Origin: Mortierella alpina
Lineage: Eukaryota; Mortierellomycota; Mortierellomycetes; Mortierellales; Mortierellaceae
Direction of reading: 5' to 3'
DNA: 64,000 bases
Assembly: GCA_029449245.1 (NCBI GenBank)
Contig: JANATF010000006.1
Location: 1,984,001-2,048,000 of the forward strand
Position 1 is the stretch's first letter; the number at the start of each line of letters is the position of its first letter. The translations under genes and the position numbers were made by a program. Of the stretch, positions 32,399-44,201 are shown piece by piece. Below the pieces are notes generated by a model. That model searched no databases. It saw nothing but the letters and a program-made list of their open reading frames with translations, and was not told the origin of the DNA.

Positions 32399-32818
32399 TC
32401 AAATCAATGTCCACGGCATCGAACAAGAACCAAAAGAGTGGCTCCACGCAAAGTCCAATTGATAGACGCCCGATTTCTCCAAGTAGTCCGTGACCATGGT
32501 ATCAAAGCCCTTGTGCTCGGGTATGGGGGCGGCAACGCATACGAGTCCATCAGTGACAGGGTGCGATCCACTGAAAGCAGACGCAGCAAAAAGAGGAGCT
32601 ATAGACACTGACAGCGGCCGCAGGACGCGACTATCAGCCTCTTTCTCAAGCAATCTCGCCGCAGTTTGAAGCGGCTCTATAGCCACATCCTCACAGTCTG
32701 CAAGGGCTCCATTCTGTTCCTTGTAATCTTGCCCCCAAATGCACCCCATCTGTTCACTGTCTTGGGTGTCTAACGCCAATAACGTGCAGGCGTGAAGGTA
32801 GACGCGACCTTTCAATGT
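32399..32818 (-). CDS. Unidentified protein, C-terminal exon
   Basis: Minus-strand open frame of about 139 codons ending at 32399. It has no ATG at its head but a good acceptor (CTTTAACAG) at 32819-32827, so it is taken as a last exon; the first exon was not found and should lie between here and about 33150. The text is protein-like: LKGRVYLHACTLLALDTQD, VAIEPLQTAARLLEKEA, DGLVCVAAPIPEHKGF, VTDYLEKSGVYQL. The first part loosely recalls an Sm fold (G-V-Y then L-A-L), but I do not claim it. Confidence 0.45.
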   Translation of the reverse strand, partial: TLKGRVYLHACTLLALDTQDSEQMGCIWGQDYKEQNGALADCEDVAIEPLQTAARLLEKEADSRVLRPLSVSIAPLFAASAFSGSHPVTDGLVCVAAPIPEHKGFDTMVTDYLEKSGVYQLDFAWSHSFGSCSMPWTLI

Positions 32819-33153
32819 CTGTTAAAGAACGAAGCAGTAGTAGATGCTGAGCGGCTTGTCTCCAAGGGAGATGCAGCAACGTGAATGAATGTGGATTGAG
32901 ATTGTCGTCACATTCGCCCCCCAAAAATTGCCTGTGCGCAACTCTTCGACGCTCTCCTCTCCTCTCCTCTTCCTCTTGCACTCCTCCCCTCCACTTTTCT
33001 TGCCTCTGCTGATCGAACCCTCATACCAAGACCTTGCCCGCCTGCTGTCTATCCACCATTCTCTCGCCATATATTCGCCGCTTATTCCTCCTCGCAACCA
33101 TTGTCATCGCTGTCGCTGTTTTTCCCTGCCGGTCGTTCTCAGTGGACAATATC

Positions 33154-33477
33154 ATGGTTCATAACTACAGCCTCGACACCCACACGTACTTCGATGTCAA
33201 AATCCGGCCTGAGAGAGCAGATCAGGTCTTGGCATGGACGCAAGCTGCAGCCCAGGACGAAAACGGTGCTCTTGCAGGAGTAGAGTACGTGGGCCATGTT
33301 GGTGAACTCACCAACCACCTCCTCTACAGAGTATCCAAACATCAGGATGGCCCCAACGACGACGGATTGGAGGAACAAAGGAACAAGCATGTTGTGGACA
33401 CTCTATCGGCTGTCCAGGGTGTGCTGCAGGTCGACATCCAGACGCTGCGACAGCGAGCCAAGCGAGACGAGCTATGA
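33154..33477 (+). CDS. Stand-alone kexin-prodomain-like protein, RDEL end
   Basis: 107 aa from the only in-frame ATG at 33154. The chain resembles the propeptide of kexin/furin proteases: FDVKIRPERADQVLAW, YVGHVGELTNHLLYRV, then a helix and strand KHVVDTLSAVQGVLQVD and a basic RQRAKR where a protease would be cleaved. In place of a catalytic domain the protein stops after DEL, giving a C-terminal RDEL like the KDEL/HDEL endoplasmic-reticulum retrieval signal. No subtilase domain lies in the next 340 bp. The same frame continues upstream of the ATG for 47 codons with a signal-peptide-like core (RRLFLLATIVIAVAVF) but no ATG; the sequence there is also a fair polypyrimidine tract ending in CTCAG. 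It may be an inhibitor or folding factor for Kex2-like enzymes. This is inference. Confidence 0.6.
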   Translation: MVHNYSLDTHTYFDVKIRPERADQVLAWTQAAAQDENGALAGVEYVGHVGELTNHLLYRVSKHQDGPNDDGLEEQRNKHVVDTLSAVQGVLQVDIQTLRQRAKRDEL

Positions 33478-33819
33478 GAGCTCTTACCATTTTCCATTCA
33501 CTCGCATATGTACCATACAATAGACATGATCCTCGTGTATTTCCTTCCTCCTCTATTCTTCTTTATCACTGTGTAATAAAACCCGTTACCCGCAACTTCG
33601 CTGAGAGTCGTCCACGTTGTCCTTGCCCACCCTCCCTCGCAGGCCAGGTTGTGAGTGAGTGAACGAAGAGTGGCTTGCATCATCCCATACACGTGATTTA
33701 TCCGTGTTCCGCGCTGCTCCCTCGTTCGGATTTGTTTTCGTTTCCGACAGTTCGCATTCCATCGCACGTCCGACTTGTTTGTCACTTCATCTTCATCCCA
33801 CTCCACCCTTTGCGTACCA
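33478..33819. other. Short intergenic region
   Basis: 3' UTR of the prodomain gene (TGTAATAAAA near 33573) and promoter of the MPP beta gene. No further gene. Confidence 0.5.
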
Positions 33820-35858
33820 ATGGCCTCCCGCTTGTTGCTCGCTAACGCCTTCAAGGCCGGTCGTCCTTCCTGGGCTCGCCAGGTACCGCAGCGTCTGCTG
33901 GATCCCTCCTTTTGCACACGAATCATGCACCTCGGAAAAACACTCCGACGGACGGGAGACGACATTGATGGACTGGACCTGACACACTATGCAGCATCAT
34001 TCGGCCGCAATGCAGGAAGCCCTCAGGGATGGAAATAGAGCTGTCGTTTGTCATGCCTCGATGGGATCTCGCACCGTCAACTACGACCTCTGATACGCCA
34101 ATACGACACTGCGCGCAGGCAGGCGTTCGATGATTCATGATTAGTGTGAATTCGTCTTGCCGGAATCTCGACCACGCGGGAAGTACAGGACGGCTGCAGC
34201 GTCTTTCATGCCAGCACACTCACCAGATTTGTTCTTTACTGTGCTGCTCTCGTATCTCCTTTAGGCCATCCGTCCCCTGGCCACCGCTGCCGCCACCCAA
34301 GTCTCCGGCACCCGCATCACCTCGCTCAAGAACGGCTTGACCGTCGCGACTGAAGCCAACCCCTCGGCCCAGACTGCCACCGTCGGTGTCTTTATCGATG
34401 CCGGTAGCCGCGCTGAGACTGCCAAGAACAACGGTGCTGCCCACTTTTTGGAGCACATGGCCTTCAAGGTAATCCAGCGCTCAACATTACACCACGCTAC
34501 CGATTGTTCCGCCTGTATTGTGTATCGAGCGCAAGCAGTATTTGCAGCACGCAATGGAAAGGATTCATGGGACGGGCGATCGATTGTTGCTGTGCAGCAG
34601 GATTGTTGCGCTTGGAAAATCAAGATGGATCTAGTTTGATCCTGCACACATGCGATCCATGTCCTCGTTAGTAATAAGTTCTTAATTCACGTATGATATC
34701 CAGGGCACCAACACTCGCGGCCAGCACGACATTGAGATGCAGATCGAGAACATGGGCGCTCACTTGAACGCATACACCTCGCGCGAGCAGACTGTCTACT
34801 ACGCCAAGGCCTTCAAGTCCGACATTTCCAAGTCTGTCGAGGTCCTCTCTGACATTCTCCAAAACTCCACCTTGAACAACGACGCCATCGAGCGCGAGCG
34901 CGATGTCATCCTTCGCGAGCAGCAGGAGGTTGACAAGCAGATGGAGGAGGTCGTCTTTGACCACTTGCACGCCACCGCCTTCCAGGGTGATGCCCTTGGC
35001 CGTACCATCCTAGGACCTAAGGAGAACATCAAGTCCTTGACCCGTGAGGACCTTGCCAACTACATCAAGACCAACTACACCGCTGATCGCATGGTTCTTG
35101 TCGGCGCTGGTGGTGTTGACCACGATGCCTTGGTTCAGTTGGCCGAGCAGCACTTTGGCAAGCTCCCCGTCTCTGCCAACCCCACTGGCTTGGGTAAGAC
35201 TTATGCCTTCCCTCCCAACTTTACTGGATCCGAGATCCGTCTTCAGGACGACACCATGGCCCAGGCCCATATTGCCATCGCAGTTGAGGGTTGCGGATGG
35301 ACCTCCCCCGATTACTATACCATGCTCGTGATGCAGTCGATCATCGGCACCTGGGATCGCTCCCTCGGCGCTTCGGCCCACACCTCCTCTAGACTGTCGA
35401 GCATTGTCCACCAGAACAAGCTTGCCAACTCGTTCATGTCCTTCAACACCTCCTACACCGACACCGGTCTCTTTGGAATCTACTTTATCACCGAGAACAA
35501 GGATTGCCAGGATGATTTGGTCCACTTTGCCCAGAAGGAGTGGGCTCGTTTGACGACCTCGGTCACAACTGCTGAGGTTGAGCGTGCCAAGCAGCAGCTC
35601 AAGTCTTCGCTCTTGTTGTCCTTGGACGGCACCACCGCCATTGCAGAGGATATTGGACGCCAGATGGTCACGACAGGCAAGCGCACCTCTCCCCAGGAGG
35701 TCGAGCAGCAGATCAACAAGATCACTGCTGCTGATGTCCACCGTGTTGCCTCGCAGTACCTTTGGGACCGCGAGATTGCCATGGTCGGTATTGGCCCCAT
35801 CGAGTGCATGCCCGACTATGGACGTGTCCGTGGTAACATGTCCTGGAACAGATTCTAA
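33820..35858 (+). CDS. MAS1: Mitochondrial processing peptidase beta subunit
   Basis: Three exons, 33820-33882, 34265-34468 and 34704-35858, all in phase 0 (473 aa). The first exon encodes a presequence ([18 protein letters not shown]) without acids. The inverted zinc motif HxxEH is intact as HFLEH near residue 82, with the downstream Glu region EQTVYYAK, which marks the catalytic beta subunit and not alpha or complex III core proteins that lost it. The enzyme removes presequences from imported matrix proteins. The C-terminal M16 half is full length. The second intron falls five residues after the zinc motif. Confidence 0.95.
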
Positions 35859-35969
35859 GTTAGATTAACGAGAAAAAGAAGGAGGCGCGGAAGCAGTACA
35901 AGTAAAAATGTTTATTTTCTAATCACTGCGCTCCTGCATTTGGGAGAATGGGTACTTTCAGAAAAGTCG

Positions 35970-38170
35970 CTAGATGACATGCGCCGAGATTTTGCGACTG
36001 TGCTCTTCCATAGTCTCCTTCTCCAGCGCATCTCCTTCCACCAAGTCTCGGATCATGGCCAGAATGTTGGTGTTTTGGTCCATGGGCGCTAGGTGCCCAG
36101 CGCCCAAGATCGTAAGTCTCGAGAGGCCCGGGACCTGGGTGACATATCCTGCCAAACGACCGTCTACCATCCAGAGTTCTCTCTCTGCCTCCAAGAACGC
36201 CTTTTGGCCTCGCCACTTGAGCTGCTCGATCCAGACATGAGATCCCGCCACGCCATCCCGGAAATCGAAAATGCCCTGGAAGGCCGTGACCTTGATCCCT
36301 TGATCCAACAGTTTGGACACCATCCATGCAGAACTCTTCATCAGGTCGACGTTCAGAGCCTTGAACACGAGCGGATCTTTGAAATAATGCGTACTCTCAC
36401 GTCCTCGTTCGATTCGCTCAATCTCTTTCTCAGAGACGCCTTGCTTCTTTAAAAAATCCAATCTTGGACCAAACACGTTCAACGCGTCCTTCACCGTCGG
36501 AAGATTCATAAAGGCTTCCATTCGACTCCAGTCATTGGGAGTGTCGCCTTTACGGATATCATACCAGTTAACACCTCCGGTGGCGTTCTTGAAGACCTCA
36601 AAGACATCCTGACGGTAATGGTACGCGGCCATGAAACGTCCCTGGTACGCTTCCTGGGAGGACAGGACCTGTAGCTTCTCCATCTGGCTGGCTTGGGCTC
36701 GAGTGACCAGGCCAAGATAATACGCGTGGTCTGCATGGATCTGGACCTGAGACACGGGATCTGTCAAAGAGTTGCCGAGAGCTATACCCTTGAGCGGGAT
36801 TATCAGTTTGTCGGAATCTGCAGTAAACCCAGAGTTTGTCGAGCCAAGGTCCTGTTGGGCTGCCTCCTGGCGTCGCTTCTTGTTCTGCTCCATAATACCG
36901 TATGCAAACGCAGGGACGTACTTGCCCGCGTAGCTCTCTCCTGTCAGGTAGAGATCGGCCGTTCGCTGGTCTGGGTATCGCTGATAGAACTGGTCCAGAA
37001 ATGTCAATAGATCTTGAGCAACACCGCGTTGATCCTTGACATACCCCTTGGAGTACAGAGGCGCTCGAGTCTTGATTTTTTGCTCACGACTGGCAGCAGA
37101 CTTGAATTCAAAGTCCTTGTCGGACAAGCTGGCAAAGAGCTGCTCTTCCGCCTTCTGGTCTCTTTCCAATTCCTGCTGTAGTTGGTCCACGATGAGTTGG
37201 TCCGGATCTTTGGAATCCATCTCTTCGTAGTCGTCCTCTCCATCGCTGTCACCGTCCTTGGCTCGAGTCACGTACGAATAGCCTGTGCCGACGGGCTGGT
37301 CAATGAAGAGGATCGAGTATTCATCAGCCCAGTTGACTGATCTCCGAGTGAGCTTCATGTTCTCGCTCACTTGGATGGGCCCGTTCTCAAAGAAGAGGCC
37401 GATCATGGAGCTGCTTCCAGGGCCACCCTGGAGCCAACTTTGAACGCAGCGTGTGAACGAAGAATGGTTATGGAAAACAGGGTCTGTAAATAAACTTGTT
37501 TGTACTGAAACTCCCACATGCGTCTTTTTTTTTTGAGTATGCAAGTATGCACGACTTACACGAGTAGCGGCGGGTCCTTAACCTTGGGCTTGATGGCCGG
37601 GAAGAACCAGTAGAACCTACAAGCCCAGCAAAAAAAAAAAAAAAAAAAAAGAGAAGTGGAGTTTTTAACGGTCAGCATTCGAAAAGCAATCCTCTCAGCC
37701 ATGCATGCAGGTGAGGTCAGATTCGGCATTGAGACATGAGAAGTTTTGCCAGCGAGACAAATCGCTTTCAGCTGCCTTTACATGCTGGTCTTGCCGTGAT
37801 AGCCATCCTGTTGCCACGGCCTAATGGGGAAATGTCCTGCAAAACTCTCTTGGATGGGCTCTTGCCCGTCTTCCCAAGGCAGGGGTCCGACTCGATGCTC
37901 CTCGCGAAGTAGTCCAGCGCAGCTGCCGCTATAGTCATTGTTGGCAGTGTCTAGTTTCTTGTTGTGGTATAAACTTGTGCATGGCAAAGACCATTGACGA
38001 AGCTGCTCCTTGAGAGAGTCCTGGTCTTTGCCGAGCAGGTCTGCTGCGTTGAACGCAGCTTGACCTTGACCTTGAGTCTTGGTGTGGTCGGCGTTTACAG
38101 TCTGGAGATAGTCTGTGGAAAGTAGCAGAACCGTCCAGGCAAGTGCCGCTTGACCAAGTGTAGGTCTCAT
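35970..38170 (-). CDS. Serine carboxypeptidase, CPVL-like
   Basis: Three exons on the minus strand, 38170-37782, 37616-37560 (57 nt) and 37437-35970 (637 aa). A signal peptide opens the chain (LAWTVLLLSTDYLQ). The family S10 motifs are WLQGGPGSSS (the oxyanion region, with Gln as in vitellogenic/CPVL members where yeast CPY has Asn), the nucleophile in GESYAGKYVP, an Asp in IFDFRDGVAG, and the His in GAGHLAPMDQ. The order and spacing fit an active secretory or vacuolar carboxypeptidase. About 75 residues of acidic, Gln/Lys-rich sequence (37025-37262) are inserted between GTGYSYV and VAQDLLTFL, where family members have a few residues. The 3' end converges on MPP beta with 111 bp between stops. 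Confidence 0.9.
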
Positions 38171-38463
38171 ATGGGAAGGAAGTAGTTTTGTGCGAGAGGG
38201 AGATCAGGAGGCACTGGCACGAAGGGCAGAGGGCGGATGAGAACGAGGAATCTCAATGGGTGGACGAATGAAAAATTGATTGACGAGACCTGAACTTGAA
38301 ACTTTATGTGGCGAGTGGTCTGTGGGAGAAATTCAACACCGACATTGAAAAAAAAGGGGTGTGAAAGAAGAGGGATCGCCGTCGGAATGCCAGTCGATCC
38401 TGCTGCAATTGCGAAGTGTTACTACGATAGGCTATTATCACTTTACTAGTTTAAGGATCGTTG

Positions 38464-40802
38464 TCATTCCTTGTACTGTTGCTCCTGACTATCGATGTAA
38501 TTATGGGCTGAATGCCTCATCGAGACTTGCGACGATCTACGAGAATCTAAAGAGTGCCGATCTGTGTTCGGTGATCTGTTGGGAGTTGTCAGGGTAGAGG
38601 CATGATTGCTGTGGTTACCTTCTATATCATCATCGTCGTGATAGCCCTCCAACTCTCGGACCAGTGTTCTGATTTCGCGCAAGTAAGTCGCATTGCCGTT
38701 TGATGCCGATCGCTTAACCCGCGTCTTCGTTACTTCTTCTTTGCTGGAAATATGTCCGTTGAATGAGTGACTCTCAAGCAACTGCAGGATCTGTGGGTAC
38801 ACATGTTTATCCAGTCCTTCTGCCCACAGGAAATCTATCGATCAAGTCAATAAAAAAAAAGGAAAAGCGAGAATGAGATAGAAGGCTCAGACTTTCACGG
38901 TTCTTGAAATTCAACAGAGTGCCATACCGAGATGTTCATAGTTAGGAACCTCCCAGACGCCTACGACTTCTGGCAGATCCGTGATCAAGGCTTGGATATC
39001 CACAAGTGTGTCGTTTCCTCCATAAAAGATGGCAATCGGGGTCGAGATCTGGTTGGTAGGAAATGGGTGCGGGCAATGGCTCCGGGTTGAGGACAGGTAT
39101 GGAACTCTTGGCTGGACATCATCGTACATCTGAAAAACTTGAGTGCGGATAATTTGGAACCAATGCTAGAAATTCGCAAAGGTTGGTTAGCGCATTCCAC
39201 AGCCGCTTAATGAAAAGTGTCCTGCTCAATGGTGCTATAGTCGCGCAACACTAACCACAAGAATCCTAACGCTGGTAAAGCTGTACAAGTGCTGATAAGA
39301 TACCGCTTTCTGCACAAGACTCATTGAGCGAGAGTTCCAACCGAACAAGAACTTGACAGCCAGATCAATGAGCGTGGCATAAGTTGTCGGGTGCAGCAGG
39401 TTTTGCCAAAAAAGGGCTGCAGTCAAGGGTGTCTTTCTTCCCAAGAGTAGGTATATGACGTTAGGCGCAGCCTTGACCACAGAGTTAACGAGTCCATTCT
39501 CAAGTCCAGGAGGAGTTGTTGCAGGCGCGAGAGCGATAAAGAGCGATATTTTGTCGTTGAGGTTGGGGTTGATGGAGAGCGAGGCGAACGCCTGAGCCGT
39601 TCCTTGAGAGAATCCAATGTAGACAAGTGAAGGAGCTCCTGTCCTCCCCAAGATATACTATGTGTTGCGATTTGCGTATGGCAACGGTCAGCGGTGACAA
39701 AACGATGTACAAAACTCGGTTTCAATCCAGCTTGTTTGTAGCTTACATCGATGGTGTCTGGCATATCAAAGAGCGCTAGTTCGTCCATGCTGAATTCCCA
39801 AAACTTGTTTTCGTGGGGCTTTAGGAACATGTGCTTTAGCGAGTATTTGTTGCCGCGGGCGTTTCCCAGCCATACGTCATACCTATAAAGTGCCTCAGGA
39901 AAGCGTTAGCAAAGGCTGTCCGAATACCGCACAGGCTCGCTCGCTGTCATCATTGCGCGAGCATCTCTGACGTACCCTGCCTCCACAAGAACAAATGCCA
40001 AGTTCCTTTCCTCTTCCAAATTACAGAGCCAGACCTCGGAGCACATCATGAAGCCGTGGTAGAGCAACACAACGGGTTTGATGTAGTCTCCCTCTTTCGT
40101 TTGCTTCTTGATCTTCTTGTCAAGATCTGCCTCCAGGTCCTCTTCCTGGTCGCGCTTATCCCGCTTGTTCTTGTTGATATAGGCTTCTCTCGTCTCGGCA
40201 GCAAGAGGCACCCCGTTCTCTCTCAGGAGTTTCACAATATCCTCAGGAGGGTTTGGAACCTTGCCTTTGGAAGAGACCTTTTCACGTCCATGTGTGATTC
40301 GGTGGACGCCGAGTAGATAGTTGTCCTGTGTCCTCACCAAATGCTCCTGCACCGGGTAGTTCCTATGGGGGTCAAGTGTATTATACAACGGCAGTAGTGG
40401 TCAACGGACTGTTTCTGCTCTACTGTTTAAGTTCATACCTAGCAAAGACTCTCTGTCCAAAAAAAACTTACCAGAAACGGAGCATTTCTTGGACGTTGGC
40501 AGCGTTCTCGAGGGGTGGAGCCCTTGCGGACATGTGGTTGGTCACCACCCATGGAAACAGTCTATGGGAGTGATATTAATTGAGGAGTTGGTGCATGGCC
40601 ACTTGGTTGTTCACATGCAACGAACGAATGAAGAGTGTTTGGCATACTTTTCTATAAGAGCCTTTTGCGCATCGAGGATGAAGCCCGGGATGAGGTAGGC
40701 GACGACGCGGCAGCAAGTTTCGATTCCGAGGATGAGGAAGGTTAGGATGATGGACCGATAGTCGCCGAGACTGAGCCTCGAGACGATGGGGATGTGCACC
40801 AT
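38464..40802 (-). CDS. Steryl ester hydrolase / acid-lipase family enzyme
   Basis: Seven exons on the minus strand: 40802-40648, 40561-40472, 40362-39976, 39882-39747, 39657-39256, 39165-38928, 38834-38464 (592 aa; coordinates of the fifth exon start may be off by one). A hydrophobic N-terminal segment (IILTFLILGIETCCRVV) suggests a membrane or lipid-droplet anchor. Then come the AB-hydrolase-associated lipase start (YPVQEHLVRTQDNYLLGVHR), LLYHGFMMCSEVW, AGYDVWLGNARGNKYS, the nucleophile elbow GFSQG, the Asp in FYGGNDTLVD and the His in YEHLDFLW. This is the Tgl1/Yeh family, which hydrolyses steryl esters or triacylglycerols. A charged insert of about 50 residues (KNKRDKRDQEED...) sits before the oxyanion strand, and a Ser/Asp-rich tail follows the domain. 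Confidence 0.9.
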
Positions 40803-41238
40803 GTCGCAGGAAGCGTGCTCCCGTCAGAGGAATGTAGGTCTTGGGCGGGAGCGAGAGGTGTGCAGGAGGGTGTCAGAGGTGTGTGAACAGAGTGCAGTCG
40901 CTGTGGAGAGATATGGCGCTGTGGAAAAGGAGCAAAAAGGAGTGGGAGGCACGGAAACAGAAAAGAGGGAAAGAAGGAGCAGTTGATATCATCGCGCCTT
41001 GTATGCATCACCTTGTCAGCACGCTGCCTCTCCTCCCCCCATATGAAGATGAGGCTGCGCCCTTGACGGCCCAGGCTGACTGGAAGTAAGGTGGGTCCTG
41101 TATTTCCAGCTGACAAGCCACCCCGACGTTGTTTACAGCAGGCGTTCCTCAATCCCCAATCCCCTCCTTGACACTGCAGCCAGGCGATACCTCCCGCTCT
41201 CACACTCTCCCACTCTCACACTCTCACACATCACCGCC
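40803..41238. promoter_or_regulatory. Divergent promoter, lipase and uL1m
   Basis: 436 bp between the starts of the lipase gene (minus) and the mitochondrial uL1 gene (plus). It contains repeated CTCTCACA/CACTCTC units next to the plus-strand ATG. No TATA box stands out. Confidence 0.5.
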
Positions 41239-42315
41239 ATGGCCACTCTCCTCACACGGACAGCGCTCACTGTTCCCGCAGCGGCCTCGCGGACAGCGAT
41301 TGTCGGAGGAGCCGCATACATCGCCCACCAGCCCGTCACCTCATCACACAGGCACTATGCCACCGCAAAGAAGGCACCCACCTCCTTGCCTGGTGCCATG
41401 ACCTTTACCGACGCACTTGCTGTGCTCAAGGTAATACCTTTGAACCTCGGAATTGCAGTGTGACACCAGCAGCAGGAGCAAGGCGTTTCAGCCTTTAGTG
41501 CATGGAAAAACGACTTTCTACAAGACACCGACCTCGAAATCAGATCACTTCTGTCCGGACTGAGCCTTTCAGTCTTTCAGGAACCATCTCACCTCGGGAG
41601 CTCGCAAGACGGACTGAGAGATTTGTGCACGCAGCTGGACAAGGAGAAACACTACATATATAGCCCAGCGCCTATCTCCGGATCAAAACAAACTCACCAG
41701 TTTTCACTCTATCTGTTATAGGCCAAGGAGGTCAGCAAACCCAACCACCTCGTCGAGGTTCACATCCAGACCAACCCCAAGGTCGAGAAGCACTCTCAGC
41801 CCATTCGCACTTCAGTTTTGTTGCAGAAGCCCATCAAACAGGAGTCCATTATCTTGGTGTTCGCAGAGGGCAAGCTCGCAGAGGAGGCACGTGCTTCCGG
41901 AGCACAGATCGTCGGAGGCGCCGAGCTGGTCAAGGAGGTCGAGGAGGGCAAGCACAAGTTCGACAAGTGCATTTCGACACCTGGAATGTACCCTTCCGTC
42001 ACGAAACTGGCTCGTATTCTCGGACCCAAGGGATTGATGCCAACCACCAAGAAGGGAACGGTGACGGAAGACATTACAGGAGTGATCAAGGCGCAAACCG
42101 CCGCATTTGATGTCCGGGGAGACAAGAATGGAGTCGTTCACACCATCATCGGAAAGGTCAACTGGGACCAGCAGGACATTGAGGGCAATTACCAGATTAT
42201 CATGGACCAGATGAAGGTCTTGGCACAGGAGCGATTCGTCAAGAAGGACTGGATTAAGAACATTTATATCTCATCGACGCAGGGACCTGGAATCCCACTG
42301 ATCAACAACCCATAG
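41239..42315 (+). CDS. MRPL1: Mitochondrial ribosomal protein uL1m
   Basis: Two exons, 41239-41430 and 41722-42315 (261 aa), joined in phase 0. The first exon encodes a basic presequence (ATLLTRTALTVPAAASRT) ending before the mature part. The uL1 signature is clear in STPGMYPSVTKLARILGPKG followed by LMPTTKKGTVT. uL1 forms the stalk of the large subunit that handles deacylated tRNA. It is of normal length for the family. Confidence 0.93.
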
Positions 42316-42588
42316 AGCTTTCCCGCACTCTCTCAGTTAATACAAAAAAAAGAAGAGCGCAATTTCATCGTCCATTATATCAGACTGCTCTAGGCCGTTG
42401 TCATGCTCAGTTGAAAAGTCGCGAGATATTAATGGTAGAAGCTCTCAGCTCGCAAGCCGATAGCGACGTCTTCCATTTTTATTGGAATCTTTGGACATCA
42501 GTAGCGCATCGTGTGTGAGCGTGAAGTTGCCAAGACCAATTACGAAAAGGTGAATATTATACAAAGAGAGCGAAAGCACGTATTGCGC

Positions 42589-44046
42589 TTAGGACGACAA
42601 CGACGACGGGCCGCCTTCCACAGCACCACCATTCTGTTTGGCGTTGTTGCGGACGAGCCAGAGGAACAGGTCCAGTGTATAGTGAGCATCGTTTCCTAGA
42701 TAAGCGGGTTCGAGATCAGAGTCAGAGCACATCCAAAGAAAGAAATGAGCTTGCGGTACTCAAAGATTGACCAACACGTCGTGAACTCAAGTGAAGCAAA
42801 TAAAGAAAAACCCCCTCCTCAACTTACCGGCATTGTGCAAACTGTAGTTCTCAATTTCGACCTCATCCAGCAGTTTGCCCAGTCCCGTCTTGATATTGCT
42901 ATCGCCCAGTCTGGCTCCGTTCAACTCGACTGTGTCAAACTTGATCATCCCTCTTGGAAACTCGACACCCATCTTCCTCAGATAGCCCTCATCACTCGCC
43001 ATGTCATGTGCGATCAGGACAAACAGGCCCTCGCTATTCCGCTTCGCCGCCGTTTCTAGATCCTCTTGAAAGGCTGCAATCGAATTCTGAAGCCCAGCCC
43101 AAACAGTCTCTCCAAACATGAATCGATCCCTCCGATCCGCAACGTATTTCCCATTCTTCAAATGGCGATATTCCGAAATCGCATAGTGCTTATCGATAAA
43201 CTTGTGCACGCCCGAGTCCCAGATAGACCAGCCAATCTCCAGAATCTTGGAGTGTTCAAACTCAAAGGACTCAATGTCCACAGAGATGAACCACATGCCC
43301 GAGGCTGCCGCCACACTCTCTTGAGGCGACAACAATGCTGAAAAGGTACTAGTCGATGTGCTCTGCACGTCTTTGGCTGGATCACTCGACGACTCGGATT
43401 CCTCCTGCTCAAGGTCTATCACAACAATGTTGTTGCGGTTGTTGTTGCTGTTGCTGTTGTTGCTGTTACTGTTACTGTCATTGTTGGGCGCAGTATGGAC
43501 CATCTCCGTCGCCCTGTCCAGTTCCCTTTTCCATCCCAAAAGTCGCTCTGCAGCCCTGTTCTGCTTGTTGGCTCTGTCAATGTCCTTGGTAAACTTTTTG
43601 TAAGCCGCAGCCAGGGGCATCCGGGGGGCTGAGCTAACCTGCGAAAACGTGGAGTCCTGAGCCGCATGAAGGTTCGTGAAGGTATGATGGAATCGATGGC
43701 AGATCATGGTCTGCGACTGCTCCACTCCTGACATGGAGATTAAAGGGATCCACCTCTTGATCTTCTCGTCAAACCCTGTTCAACATGGAATCATTGTGAC
43801 AAAGGCAACGGGATGAAGTCAATAAAACCAAAAAAAAAAAAAAAAGAGGTCTGAAGCTCGCTCCTATACTGGACCATGGAACCAATCCTATGCATGGCAA
43901 GGACGTTGAACCTTACCTTTATAAAAGACATTCTCGCGGTCCAAAAACTCCTTGGACGTGAAGTAGGTCTCGAGATCTTTCCTCATGTCCTTGGGACATT
44001 CCTTGGTCCATTCGTACAGGGCTGTCGGTAGTTGCAGGAACGACAT
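42589..44046 (-). CDS. Gfd2/YDR514C-like DEDD-fold protein
   Basis: Three exons on the minus strand, 44046-43917, 43775-42828 and 42695-42589 (394 aa), each junction in phase 1. After an N-terminal segment with a poly-Asn/Ser tract (repeated NNSNSN), the C-terminal half has an RNase H-like exonuclease fold: WFISVDIESFEF (D-x-E pair), LIAHDMASDEGYL and LHNAGNDAHYTLDLFL (His and Asp). This is the domain of yeast Gfd2 and YDR514C, linked to mRNA export through Gle1/Dbp5. Catalytic acids look present, but activity in this family is unproven. Most of the Asn tract is made of AAC/AAT repeats at 43430-43480. Confidence 0.75.
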
Positions 44047-44177
44047 TGCCAACATTTCCCGCGTGGTAGTGATGATATATGAATGTCGGCTGAAAAGATG
44101 TGGCGGTTACTAGCTACGAAAAGTAGATGGACAGTGTCGTTGATGCAAGACAGACGAAGGAGAGAGAGAGTGAGAGA

Positions 44178-44201
44178 GGGGGGGGGGGGGGGGGGGGGGG
44201 G
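44178..44201 (+). repeat. 24-nt G homopolymer in a GA-rich tract
   Basis: About 24 consecutive G within (GA)n sequence at 44155-44220, between the 3' end of HIR1 and the start of the Gfd2-like gene. The length may be misestimated by sequencing. Confidence 0.8.

Noticed and set aside
32255-32611. 118-aa plus-strand ORF
   Set aside because: It lies opposite the better protein-like minus-strand exon 32818-32399 and lacks any domain.
35010-35741. 243-aa minus-strand ORF opposite MPP beta
   Set aside because: Codon-bias shadow of a highly biased coding exon.
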